Source: Umezawaea endophytica
Lineage (GTDB): Bacteria > Actinomycetota > Actinomycetes > Mycobacteriales > Pseudonocardiaceae
Direction: 5' to 3'
Length of the DNA stretch: 64,000 bases
Assembly: GCF_025061645.1 (NCBI RefSeq)
Contig: NZ_JANYMP010000005.1
Location: 436,868 to 500,867, forward strand
The translations under genes and the position numbers were made by a program. Shown here in pieces: positions 8,756 through 16,534 of this stretch. Every line of letters starts with the position of its first letter. Position 1 is the first letter of the stretch. The notes under the pieces were generated by a model, which worked only from the letters and a program-made list of their open reading frames with translations, was not told the DNA's origin and did no database searches.

Positions 8756-8769
8756 TGTATACGTATGCA
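8756..8769 (-). promoter_or_regulatory. LacI-type operator upstream of the NTF2-like/bicupin/nitrilase operon
   Basis: TGTATACGTATGCA, a near-palindrome centred on TACGTA. It lies 63 bp before the start at 8693 and overlaps a possible -10 (TATACA read on the minus strand, with ACTTGT 17 bp upstream). Three related sites occur at 9898, 16523 and 17856. Confidence 0.7.
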
Positions 8770-8808
8770 TTCGATGCCACAAGTGGACGCGCGGTGAGCG
8801 AGCGGGGA

Positions 8809-9804
8809 TCAGGCGCGGGGTGACGACGTCGTCGCCCGCGCGACGTAGCGCGACGGGTAGATGGTGTGCCGGGGCCGGGCGTCCGGCTCCTCGACGCGCG
8901 CGACGATCAGCCGGGCCGCCTCGCGGGACATCTCGTCGAGGTCGTAGGCCACGGTGCTCAGCCGGATCAGCGCCCAGCCCGAGGTCGGCAGGTCGTCGAA
9001 CCCGACGATCGACACCTCGGCGGGCACGGCGACGCCCATCTCGGCGGCCGAGTTCAGCGCGCCGAGCGCCACGACGTCGTTGCCGCACAGGACCAGCGTC
9101 GGCGGGTCCTCGCGGTCCAGCAGCGTCCGAGCCCCCCCGAAGCCGGTGGCGAAGTCGAACGGGCCGTGCAGGACATCGCGGTGGGCCAGCGCCAGCCCGT
9201 GCTCGTCGAGCACCGAGCGCACGGTGTTCTCGCGCTGCTCGCCGGTGCTCGTGTTGCGGGGCCCGAAGATCGCGCCGATCCGCCGGTGCCCGCTGCCGAT
9301 CACCTCGCGCAGCAGCTCCCGGATGCCCGCCTCCGGGTCGACCGTGACCGAGTCGGCCTGCACGCTCTGCGCGGTCCGGTTGAAGTAGACGAACGGCACG
9401 CCGCGGTCGCGCAGCCTGGCCGGGAGCAGCGAGTCGACCGTCGTGGTCGCGAGCACCACGCCGCACAGCCCGTGACCCATGACGTGCTCGGTCACCGGGC
9501 CACTCTCGGACGACTCGGTGATGAGCACCAGCTCGTACCCCAGCCGCTCCAGCTCGCGGTGCATCGGGGCGATCACGTGCCCGTAGAACTGGTTCTCCAG
9601 GTCCGTCACGACGAGGCCGACCCTGGTCGACCGCCCGACGGCGAGCGCGCGGCCGATCGGGCTGGTCGAGTACCCGAGCGCCACGGCGGCGTCGCGGACG
9701 CGCTTCTTCGTGGCCTCGGAGACCTTGGGGTCGTCGCGCAGCGCGCGCGAGACGGTCGGCTGGGAAACACCGGCGAGCCTCGCCACGTCCCGACTGGTGA
9801 TCAT
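8809..9804 (-). CDS. LacI-family transcriptional repressor of the adjacent catabolic genes
   Basis: 331 residues. The N-terminal LacI helix-turn-helix is textbook (ITSRDVARLAGVSQPTVSRA), followed by the hinge helix and a periplasmic-binding-protein-like effector domain beginning TRVGLVVTDLENQFYG. GGAGG precedes ATG 9804. It is divergent from the HisD-like gene at 9928 and precedes the NTF2-like operon. The family binds short palindromes with a central CG step; palindromes of that kind occur at four places around this gene, so a local regulon is likely. The effector is presumably the imported substrate or an early intermediate. Confidence 0.92.
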   Translation of the reverse strand: MITSRDVARLAGVSQPTVSRALRDDPKVSEATKKRVRDAAVALGYSTSPIGRALAVGRSTRVGLVVTDLENQFYGHVIAPMHRELERLGYELVLITESSESGPVTEHVMGHGLCGVVLATTTVDSLLPARLRDRGVPFVYFNRTAQSVQADSVTVDPEAGIRELLREVIGSGHRRIGAIFGPRNTSTGEQRENTVRSVLDEHGLALAHRDVLHGPFDFATGFGGARTLLDREDPPTLVLCGNDVVALGALNSAAEMGVAVPAEVSIVGFDDLPTSGWALIRLSTVAYDLDEMSREAARLIVARVEEPDARPRHTIYPSRYVARATTSSPRA

Positions 9805-9862
9805 TCCCCTGCCTCCTCTGGATCGGCGCAGCATAGCCGCCACCCGTGGACCCGACATCGCC

Positions 9863-9909
9863 TTGACGGCACCCCGTCCGCGCAGGTTCAATGCCGGGCA
9901 TACGTATGC
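9863..9909 (+). promoter_or_regulatory. Candidate promoter and perfect 12-bp operator for the HisD-like/SDR/aldolase operon
   Basis: The operator GCATACGTATGC (9898-9909) is a perfect palindrome, 18 bp before the ATG at 9928. A candidate -35 TTGACG (9863-9868) and weak -10 TTCAAT (9887-9892, 18-bp spacer) would put the start site on the operator, which suits repression. The promoter elements are tentative; the operator is clear. Confidence 0.7.
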
Positions 9910-9927
9910 TAACCGAATTGGAGACGC

Positions 9928-11238
9928 ATGGCGCACGAGCTGAAGAAGGCCACCCCGACGAATGCGGGCGACCGGTCCGGCGCCGGTGTCGCCGAGCGCG
10001 TCGCGGCGATCATCGCCGACGTCCGGAACCGGGGCGACGCGGCGGTCCGCGACTACTCCGCCCAGTTCGACGACTGGCGGCCCGACTCCTTCCGCCTCGG
10101 CGCCGACGAGGTGGCGGGGCTGGTGGCTTCGCTGCCCGAGCAGGTGATCGAGGACATCGCGTTCGTGCAGGAGCAGGTGCGGAACTTCGCGACGGTCCAG
10201 CGCGGCGCGATGCTCGACGTCGAGGTGGAGACCCTGCCCGGCGTCCACCTGGGACACCGGCACATCCCGGTCGGCTCGGCGGGCGCCTACGTCCCCGGCG
10301 GCCGGTACCCGCTCACGGCGTCCGCGCACATGACGATCGTGACGGCCAAGGCCGCGGGCGTGCCGAGGGTGATCGCGTGCACGCCGCCGATCCGCGGCGA
10401 GATCCCCGCCGCGACGGTCGCGGCGATGAGCATGGCGGGCGCCGACGAGATCCACCTGCTCGGCGGCGTGCAGGCCGTCGCGGCGATGGCCGTGGGCACC
10501 GAGTCGATCGAGGCGGTCGACCTCATCGCGGGCCCCGGCAACGCCTACGTGGCGGAGGCCAAGCGGCAGCTCTTCGGCGAGGTCGGCATCGACCTGTTCG
10601 CCGGGCCGACGGAGATCCTGGTGATCGCCGACGGCACGGCGGACGCGCTGACCGTGGCCGTGGACCTGCTGTCGCAGGCCGAGCACGGCCCCGACTCCCC
10701 CGCCGTCCTCGTGACCACGTCGGCCGAACTCGGCGCCGAGGTGCTGGACCTGGTGGAACGGCTGCTGCCGGGCCTGGTGACCAACGACCTGGCCGGGCCC
10801 GCGTGGCGCGACCACGGCCGGATCATCGTGTGCGACGACGAGGACGAGATGTGGCGCGTCGGCGACTCGCTCGCCTCGGAGCACGTCCAGGTGTTCACCG
10901 CCGAGCCCCGCCAGGCCCTCGACCGGATGCGCAACTACGGCGCGCTGTTCCTCGGTGAGGGCACGTGCGTGTCCTACGGGGACAAGGTGATCGGCACCAA
11001 CCACGTGCTGCCCACCATGGGCGCCGCCCGCTACACCGGTGGGCTCTGGGTCGGCAAGTACCTCAAGACCGTGACGTACCAGGAGGTGCGCGACCCCGCG
11101 AGCAGCGCCGCGCTCGGCCGGGTCTGCGGGCGCGCCGCCCGCGTCGAGCTGTTCGAGGGCCACGCCCGGTCCGGCGACCTGCGCGCGTGGAAGCACGGCG
11201 GCGACAGGTTCGACTGGATCGACGCGGTGCTGCCGTGA
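9928..11238 (+). CDS. HisD-like NAD-dependent alcohol dehydrogenase (not biosynthetic histidinol dehydrogenase)
   Basis: 436 residues, HisD fold throughout. The zinc and catalytic positions of histidinol dehydrogenase are all present: Q250 and H253 in SQAEHG, E318-H319 in SEHV, D352 and H359 in GDKVIGTNHVLPT, and H412 near the C-terminus. Biosynthetic HisD usually has GDY...GxNHVLPT; here it is GDK, as in HisD paralogues that oxidise other small polar alcohols (the HpsN sulfopropanediol dehydrogenase group is the best-known case). No his genes are nearby. It is first in an operon with an SDR and an HpcH-type aldolase, behind a LacI operator. The substrate is unknown. Confidence 0.85.
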   Translation: MAHELKKATPTNAGDRSGAGVAERVAAIIADVRNRGDAAVRDYSAQFDDWRPDSFRLGADEVAGLVASLPEQVIEDIAFVQEQVRNFATVQRGAMLDVEVETLPGVHLGHRHIPVGSAGAYVPGGRYPLTASAHMTIVTAKAAGVPRVIACTPPIRGEIPAATVAAMSMAGADEIHLLGGVQAVAAMAVGTESIEAVDLIAGPGNAYVAEAKRQLFGEVGIDLFAGPTEILVIADGTADALTVAVDLLSQAEHGPDSPAVLVTTSAELGAEVLDLVERLLPGLVTNDLAGPAWRDHGRIIVCDDEDEMWRVGDSLASEHVQVFTAEPRQALDRMRNYGALFLGEGTCVSYGDKVIGTNHVLPTMGAARYTGGLWVGKYLKTVTYQEVRDPASSAALGRVCGRAARVELFEGHARSGDLRAWKHGGDRFDWIDAVLP

Positions 11239-11984
11239 TCGGCCGCACCGCGCTGGTGACCGGCGGCGGCACCGGGCTGGGCGCGGCCATCGCGGCCAGC
11301 CTGGTGGCGGCGGGAGCGCGGGTCGTCGTCGCGGGCCGCCGCGCCGACCCGTTGCGCGCCACCGCCGAGCGGCTCGGCCCCGCCGTCCGCCCCGAGGTGT
11401 GCGACGTGGCCGACCCGGAGTCCGTGGCCGCGCTCGCGGGGCGGCTGCGCGACGAGGAGGTCTCGGTGCTGGTCAACAACGCCGGGGTGGCCGGGCCCGT
11501 CGCCCCGCTGGTCGACGTCGAGCCCGACGAGTGGGACGCGGTGTTCGCCGTGAACGTGCGCGGCACGTACCTCGTGTGCCGGGCGTTCCTGCCGGGCATG
11601 ATCGCGCGGGGCGACGGGGACGTCATCAACGTGGCCTCCGTGTCGGGCAAGCGCCCGCTCGCGGGCCGCACGCCGTACTGCGCGTCGAAGATGGCCGTAC
11701 TCGGCCTGACGTCCACCCTCGCGTTCGAGGTGGGCCCGCTCGGGGTCCGGGTGAACTCCCTCTCGCCGGGCCCCGTGCACGGCGAGCGGATGGACCGCAA
11801 CTTCCGGCTGGAGGCCGAGCGCACCGGCACGTCCGTCGCGCAGGCTCAGGCCGAGTTCGTCCAGCGGGCCGCACTAGGCCGGATGATCACCGAGGACGAG
11901 GTGGGCGCCGCGGTCGTCGCGATGCTCGCGATGCCGGGCCTCTGCGGCTCCGACGTCGACTTGTCGGCCGGGATGGTCGCCTGA
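11235..11984 (+). CDS. Short-chain dehydrogenase/reductase (SDR)
   Basis: 249 residues. It has the TGGGTGLG cofactor loop at the N-terminus, VNNAG at about residue 82, and the catalytic Ser...YxxxK (VASVSGKRP, then YCASK). The GTG start overlaps the HisD-like stop by 4 nt, so the two are translationally coupled. It probably oxidises or reduces the product of the HisD-like enzyme, but the sequence does not fix the direction or the cofactor. Confidence 0.88.
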   Translation: MIGRTALVTGGGTGLGAAIAASLVAAGARVVVAGRRADPLRATAERLGPAVRPEVCDVADPESVAALAGRLRDEEVSVLVNNAGVAGPVAPLVDVEPDEWDAVFAVNVRGTYLVCRAFLPGMIARGDGDVINVASVSGKRPLAGRTPYCASKMAVLGLTSTLAFEVGPLGVRVNSLSPGPVHGERMDRNFRLEAERTGTSVAQAQAEFVQRAALGRMITEDEVGAAVVAMLAMPGLCGSDVDLSAGMVA

Positions 11985-12718
11985 TGACCGGCTCCCTCAA
12001 GGCCAGGCTGCGCGCGGGCGAGAAGCTCGCGGGCGCGCTGGTGCGCATGCCGTCGGAGGACGTCGTCGAGATGCTCGCGGTCGCGGGCCTGGACTTCGTG
12101 CTCGTGGACTGCGAGCACGGCCCCGCCGACGTCGGGTCGCTGCGGCACCACATCGCGCTGGCGCAGGTGCACGGCGTGCCGGTGCTGGTGCGCATCGGCG
12201 AGGGTGAACACCACCTCGCGGCGCGCGCTCTCGACCAGGGCGCGCAGGGGATCATCGCCCCGCACATCGAGTCGGCGGCCGAGGCCGAGGCGCTGGTCCG
12301 GGCCCTGCACTTCCCGCCGCTCGGCACGCGCGGGTTCGCCACCTATCCGCGCGCGGGCCGGTTCGGCACGGTGACGGCCGCCGAGCACCGCGCCGCGGCG
12401 GAGTCCACGCTGGTGATCGCGATGCTGGAGTCCCCGGCGGCGGTCGCGGACGCGGCGGGGATCGTCTCCGTCGCGGGGATCGACGGCTACCTGGTCGGCA
12501 CCGCCGACCTCGCCGCCTCGCGCGGCCCCGACGACCCGTCCGTGGCGGAACTGCTGGCCGCGGTGCGGGCCGACCCCGGAACCGCGTCGGTGGTCCGCTT
12601 CGACCTCGCGGCGGGCGCCGCGAGTGCGGCAGAGGCGTTCGCGGACGGCGCGCAGGTGGTCGTCCACAACGTCGCGCAGGTCCTGATGGAGGCTTTCCGG
12701 GCGCTCAGCCGTCGGTGA
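11984..12718 (+). CDS. HpcH/HpaI-family aldolase (class II pyruvate-type)
   Basis: 244 residues, a TIM-barrel of the HpcH/HpaI family. VLVDCEHGPAD carries the catalytic histidine. IAMLESPAAV and GYLVGTADLAASRG carry the Glu and Asp that bind the divalent metal. Family members cleave 2-keto-4-hydroxy acids to pyruvate or another oxoacid plus an aldehyde. It starts inside the SDR stop (TGATG) and ends the operon. Its 3' end overlaps the convergent alpha/beta hydrolase gene by 14 bp. The likely role is carbon-chain cleavage at the end of the LacI-controlled route. Confidence 0.85.
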   Translation: MTGSLKARLRAGEKLAGALVRMPSEDVVEMLAVAGLDFVLVDCEHGPADVGSLRHHIALAQVHGVPVLVRIGEGEHHLAARALDQGAQGIIAPHIESAAEAEALVRALHFPPLGTRGFATYPRAGRFGTVTAAEHRAAAESTLVIAMLESPAAVADAAGIVSVAGIDGYLVGTADLAASRGPDDPSVAELLAAVRADPGTASVVRFDLAAGAASAAEAFADGAQVVVHNVAQVLMEAFRALSRR

Positions 12719-13376
12719 GCCACTCGGCGAGGACCCCGCCCACCCCGGCGGGGTCCTCGATCGGCGCCAGGTGCCCGCTGCCCTCCAGCACGACCAACCG
12801 CGAACCCGGCACCAGCGCGTGGATCTCCTCGTGCCGCTCGACGGGGCAGAGCCGGTCGTGCTCGGCCGCCACCACGAGCGTCGGCACCCGCACCGCCGCC
12901 AGCCCCGGCCGCTCGTCGACACGGGTGGCCTGCATCGCCAACTGCCGGTCCAGCACCTCCTCCCCCACGTCGTCCGCCATCGCCAACGCCCGCTCGTCCC
13001 GAGCGGGCGAGCGGGCGTGCAGCAGCACGGGGAGCAGGTCGCGTTGCAGGTCACGGGCGGTGGCCCCGGCGGAGAGGGCGGCACGCTGGGCCGCCCACGC
13101 CACCCGCTGCCCCGGTGACGGCCCCCGCGCGTTCGTCGACATCAGGCACAGCCGCGTCACCCGCGACGGCGCCCGCCGCACGAGCGCCATCGCGACGATC
13201 CCGCCGAGGCTCAGCCCGGCCAGCGCGAACCGGTCGGGCAACTCCGCCAGCAGCGCGTCCACGCAGCCGTCGACCGTCGGGCGGTCCAGGCGCCCGTGGA
13301 CGGCGGGCACGTCCGGCCACAGCCGCGCCGAGCAGTTCATGCCCGGCAGCAGCACCAGCGGCTCGGTCCGGCTCAA
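12705..13376 (-). CDS. Alpha/beta hydrolase at the end of the ABC importer operon
   Basis: 223 residues. The oxyanion region is LVLLPGMNCSARLW, the nucleophile elbow is LAGLSLGGIVA, an acid follows at AAEHDRLCP, and the catalytic His is in GSGHLAPIEDP. The proposed start is TTG 13376, overlapping the permease stop (TTGA). The Shine-Dalgarno is poor, so translation probably depends on coupling; an internal ATG at GMNCS would cut the fold. Being in the importer operon, it may hydrolyse an ester or lactone of the imported compound. Confidence 0.75.
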   Translation of the reverse strand: MSRTEPLVLLPGMNCSARLWPDVPAVHGRLDRPTVDGCVDALLAELPDRFALAGLSLGGIVAMALVRRAPSRVTRLCLMSTNARGPSPGQRVAWAAQRAALSAGATARDLQRDLLPVLLHARSPARDERALAMADDVGEEVLDRQLAMQATRVDERPGLAAVRVPTLVVAAEHDRLCPVERHEEIHALVPGSRLVVLEGSGHLAPIEDPAGVGGVLAEWLTDG

Positions 13377-14272
13377 CCCTTGACCGAACCGCTGTTGAGG
13401 CCCGCGACCAGGTACCGCTGCGCGATGAACGCGAACGCGACGACCGGCAGCGTCAGCAGCATCGCCGCGGCGCCCGCCTGCTGCAACATCGGCAGCGTCT
13501 GGCCGAGCTGCGTGGCGATGAAGACCGGCACGGTGCGGGCGGACACGTCGGTGAGGATGTTCGCGGTCAGGTACTCCTGGAACGCGAACAGGAACACGAA
13601 GATCCCCGCGGTGAGGATGCCGGGGCCCATCAGCGGGATCATCACCCGGCGCAGCGTGGCGAGGCGGCTGCACCCGTCCAGCATGGCCGCCTCGTCGAGC
13701 TCCTTGGGGATCTCGGCGAAGAAGTTGCGCAGCAGCCAGATGCTGAACGGCTGGTTGATCGCCACCAGCGCTGCGGCCACGGCGAACGTCGTGTCGTAGA
13801 CGCCGAGCGCGCGGGAGAGGTCGTACATCGGCAGCACGACCGCGAAGCGCGGCAGCGCCCGGAAGACCAGCGCCAGCACCAGCAGCACCGCGCTGACCCA
13901 GCTCGGGAAGCGGGACAGCGCGTACGCCGCGGGCAACCCGATCACCAGCGCCGCGATCGTGCTCAGCACGGCGACCACCAGGGTGTTGACCAGGTAGTCG
14001 GCGAACAGCGTGGTCTGCCAGAGGTCGACGAACGCCGTCATCGTGGGCTCGTAGGTGAAGACCGGCGGGTTGAGGAACGCCACGTCGGTCGGTTTGGTGA
14101 CCGCCATCGCGGTCCACAGCACCGGGCTGACCATCGCCCAGCAGACGAGGACCAGCACACCGCCGACGAGGTAGGTGTGGGCGGACTTGCGGGGACGGCG
14201 CTTCGCCGACGGCGGCTCACCGTCCGATCGGGACGGTTCGAGCGCGGACCCGTGCTCCTGCAACGTGGTCAT
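13373..14272 (-). CDS. ABC importer permease, MalG/UgpE type
   Basis: 299 residues with six predicted membrane helices after a charged N-terminus of about 30 residues. The EAA loop (ELDEAAMLDGCSRLATLRRV) that docks the ATPase lies near residue 200. It is the second permease of a carbohydrate-uptake-1 (CUT1) type importer and overlaps the first permease by 4 nt (ATGA). No ATPase gene is present, so the importer probably borrows a shared MsiK-type ATPase, as many actinobacterial CUT1 systems do. Confidence 0.9.
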   Translation of the reverse strand: MTTLQEHGSALEPSRSDGEPPSAKRRPRKSAHTYLVGGVLVLVCWAMVSPVLWTAMAVTKPTDVAFLNPPVFTYEPTMTAFVDLWQTTLFADYLVNTLVVAVLSTIAALVIGLPAAYALSRFPSWVSAVLLVLALVFRALPRFAVVLPMYDLSRALGVYDTTFAVAAALVAINQPFSIWLLRNFFAEIPKELDEAAMLDGCSRLATLRRVMIPLMGPGILTAGIFVFLFAFQEYLTANILTDVSARTVPVFIATQLGQTLPMLQQAGAAAMLLTLPVVAFAFIAQRYLVAGLNSGSVKG

Positions 14273-15138
14273 GCTTGCCTGGCCTCCTTGGCGATGCCTC
14301 GGATGAAGGGGTAGAGCAAGATCACGATGAGCAGGATCAGCAGCACGTTGATGGCGCTGCCGAGCCCGAGCTGCTGGCCGCCGTCCTGGAAGGCGACGTT
14401 GTAGATGTAGAGCATGATCGACTCGTTGCCGATCTGCGTCGCCTGCGGCGAGAGCGGGACGAGCTGGTCGAACGTCCGCAGCACGTCCATGATCGAGATG
14501 ATCGCGACGAACCCGAGCACGCCCCGGATGGACGGGATGATCACGCTCCAGTGCGTGCGGAACGTGGACGCCCCGTCGATCCGCGACGCCTCGATGACCT
14601 CCGCGGGCACGCCCTGGAGCCCGGCGATGATCACCAGCATCGAGAACGGGAGCATGAACCAGATCGTGTCGAGCGCGATCACCAGCCGGTTGGGCCACGG
14701 GTCGATGAACCACAGCACCTCGTGGCCGGTGAGCGTCGACACGAGGTGGTTGACCACCCCGCCGAAGTTCGCGTCGAACAGCCAGGAGAACATCGTCGCC
14801 CCGACGATGTTGGGCACCACGTAGGAGATCAGCAGGAAGCCGAGCACGAACGGCTTGCTCCGGCCCAGCCCGTTGACCATCACCGCCAGCAGGTAGCCGC
14901 CGACGATCAGCGTGGCGACCACGACGGCCGTCAGCCCGACGGTGAACAGCACCGCCCGACCCAGGCGCGGGTCGGACAGCGCCGCGGAGTAGTTGTCGAG
15001 CCCGACGAAGGTGCCCGCCTCGCCGTAGTTCACGCGCTGGAGGCTCCACTCCACCGTCCGGTAGAGCGGGAGGACCAGCAGGCCTCCCATCACCAGCACG
15101 CTCGGGGCGATCAGCCCCAGGAACTCTCGTCTGCGCAT
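14269..15138 (-). CDS. ABC importer permease, MalF/UgpA type
   Basis: 289 residues and six helices, with an EAA loop (EVIEASRIDGASTFRTHWSV) near residue 190. ATG 15138 has GAGGTG about 7 nt upstream and was chosen over an in-frame GTG at 15147. It partners the following MalG-type permease and the lipoprotein encoded just upstream (25-nt gap). Confidence 0.9.
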   Translation of the reverse strand: MRRREFLGLIAPSVLVMGGLLVLPLYRTVEWSLQRVNYGEAGTFVGLDNYSAALSDPRLGRAVLFTVGLTAVVVATLIVGGYLLAVMVNGLGRSKPFVLGFLLISYVVPNIVGATMFSWLFDANFGGVVNHLVSTLTGHEVLWFIDPWPNRLVIALDTIWFMLPFSMLVIIAGLQGVPAEVIEASRIDGASTFRTHWSVIIPSIRGVLGFVAIISIMDVLRTFDQLVPLSPQATQIGNESIMLYIYNVAFQDGGQQLGLGSAINVLLILLIVILLYPFIRGIAKEARQA

Positions 15139-15163
15139 GACGGACACCTCGCTGCCGGATTCG

Positions 15164-16483
15164 CTACTTCTTGTACTCGGCCAGGATCTTCGCCGCGATC
15201 TGCTGCATCTGCGCGGTGCCCTCCGCCACCGGGGTGTTGCCGAGCACGACGTCCGCGACCACGGTCCGGGTGTCGTTGCTGATGCGGGAGGTCCACGGGT
15301 GCGGCTCGGCGGGCGGGGCCTTGCCGATCGACACCTGCGCCGCCTCGGCGTACGGGCTGCTGCCGGGCGTGACGATGCCGTCGCGCGCCGGGTACGCGGC
15401 GGGCACGGAGGCCTTCGACGCGTCGGCGCTCACCGAGGAGGCGATCATCTCGAACAGCATCTTCGGATCGGCCGCCGCGTTGGTCGGGATCGACCAACCA
15501 TCCACCGAAAGTGTGTTGTAGAGGACGTCGCCGCCCGCGACCGACGGCGGGGGCGCGAACCCGAACTGCTGGGAGAACTTGCTGTTGGACGCCTGCGTGA
15601 GGTCGTTCATCCGGCCAGAGAACATGATCGCGACCGCCGCCGACCCGTTGTACATCTGCTGCTGCACCCTGGGCTGGTCGAACGTGGTGACCTGCGGGTC
15701 CATGAACGGGGCCAGCGACCGCAGCTCGTCGAACGCCTTGGCGGCCTCCGGCTTGTCGAAGTTCGGCGTCATCGTGGTCGCGTCCACGTAGTCGACGCCG
15801 AGCGAGCCGAGCGCGGAGTCGTACGCGGTGGCGATGTCGGAGCTGGCGAGCAGCGGCAGCGCGACCGGGTACTTGATCTGCCCGGCCTGCTGGATCTTGC
15901 CCGCCACGTCCCGCAGCTCGGCGAACGTCGTCGGCGGCTTGAGGCCGAGCGACTCGAAGACGTCCTTGCGGTAGGCCATCACGTACATCTGGGCCTGCAT
16001 CGGCAAGCCGTAGAGCTTGCCGTCGTAGGACATGGCCTGGCGCATGGCCTTGTTGATGTCGCTGAGCCCGTACTCCTGGTCGAACTCGGCCACGTACTCG
16101 TCGAGCGGCCTCAGCTTCTGCTCCCCGGCGTACTTCGGGATGATGAAGCCGTAGGTCTCGACGACGTCGTAGGTGCCGGTGTCGCCCGCCAGCGTCGCGG
16201 TGGTCTTCTGCACCTGGCCCGCGAAGTCGATCGGCTCGTGCTTGACGGTGACCTGGTTCTTCGAACAGCTCTTCACCATCGTGTTGGTGAACGGGTCGAT
16301 GGCGGAGGAGTTGTAGGCCAGCACGTTGACCGAGGTGGCCTTCGACGGCGCGGGGAAGTCGCAGTCGACCTGGGCCGCGGTCGAGGACGACGTCCGGGAG
16401 CCCGCGCCGCAGGCCGTGAGCAGCAGGGCGGCGGAGATCGTGGTGGCGAGCGCTCTCACCACGGTGGTGCGGGGTTGGGGCAT
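15164..16483 (-). CDS. ABC importer solute-binding lipoprotein (CUT1 family)
   Basis: 439 residues. It has a lipoprotein signal peptide with LLTACG and a lipidated C25, then an extracellular solute-binding fold of family 1 (PTTFAELRDVAGKIQQAG; WSIPTNAAADPKMLFEMI). It captures the substrate outside the membrane for the two downstream permeases. TAGGAGC lies 8 nt before ATG 16483. A LacI-type operator stands 40 bp upstream, right after the stop of the second HisD-like gene, so the importer can be controlled separately from that gene. CUT1 homology suggests a sugar-like or polyol-like ligand. Confidence 0.88.
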   Translation of the reverse strand: MPQPRTTVVRALATTISAALLLTACGAGSRTSSSTAAQVDCDFPAPSKATSVNVLAYNSSAIDPFTNTMVKSCSKNQVTVKHEPIDFAGQVQKTTATLAGDTGTYDVVETYGFIIPKYAGEQKLRPLDEYVAEFDQEYGLSDINKAMRQAMSYDGKLYGLPMQAQMYVMAYRKDVFESLGLKPPTTFAELRDVAGKIQQAGQIKYPVALPLLASSDIATAYDSALGSLGVDYVDATTMTPNFDKPEAAKAFDELRSLAPFMDPQVTTFDQPRVQQQMYNGSAAVAIMFSGRMNDLTQASNSKFSQQFGFAPPPSVAGGDVLYNTLSVDGWSIPTNAAADPKMLFEMIASSVSADASKASVPAAYPARDGIVTPGSSPYAEAAQVSIGKAPPAEPHPWTSRISNDTRTVVADVVLGNTPVAEGTAQMQQIAAKILAEYKK

Positions 16484-16519
16484 CGCTGGGCTCCTACCGT
16501 CCAAGGGGGATCGTTGACT

Positions 16520-16534
16520 ATTCATACGTATGCA
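16520..16534 (-). promoter_or_regulatory. LacI-type operator between the second HisD-like gene and the importer
   Basis: CATACGTATG (16523-16532) is a perfect palindrome with matching flanks (TT...CA). It begins beside the stop codon of the upstream gene (16535-16537) and lies 40 bp before the lipoprotein start. It either represses an internal promoter or blocks readthrough. Confidence 0.7.
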
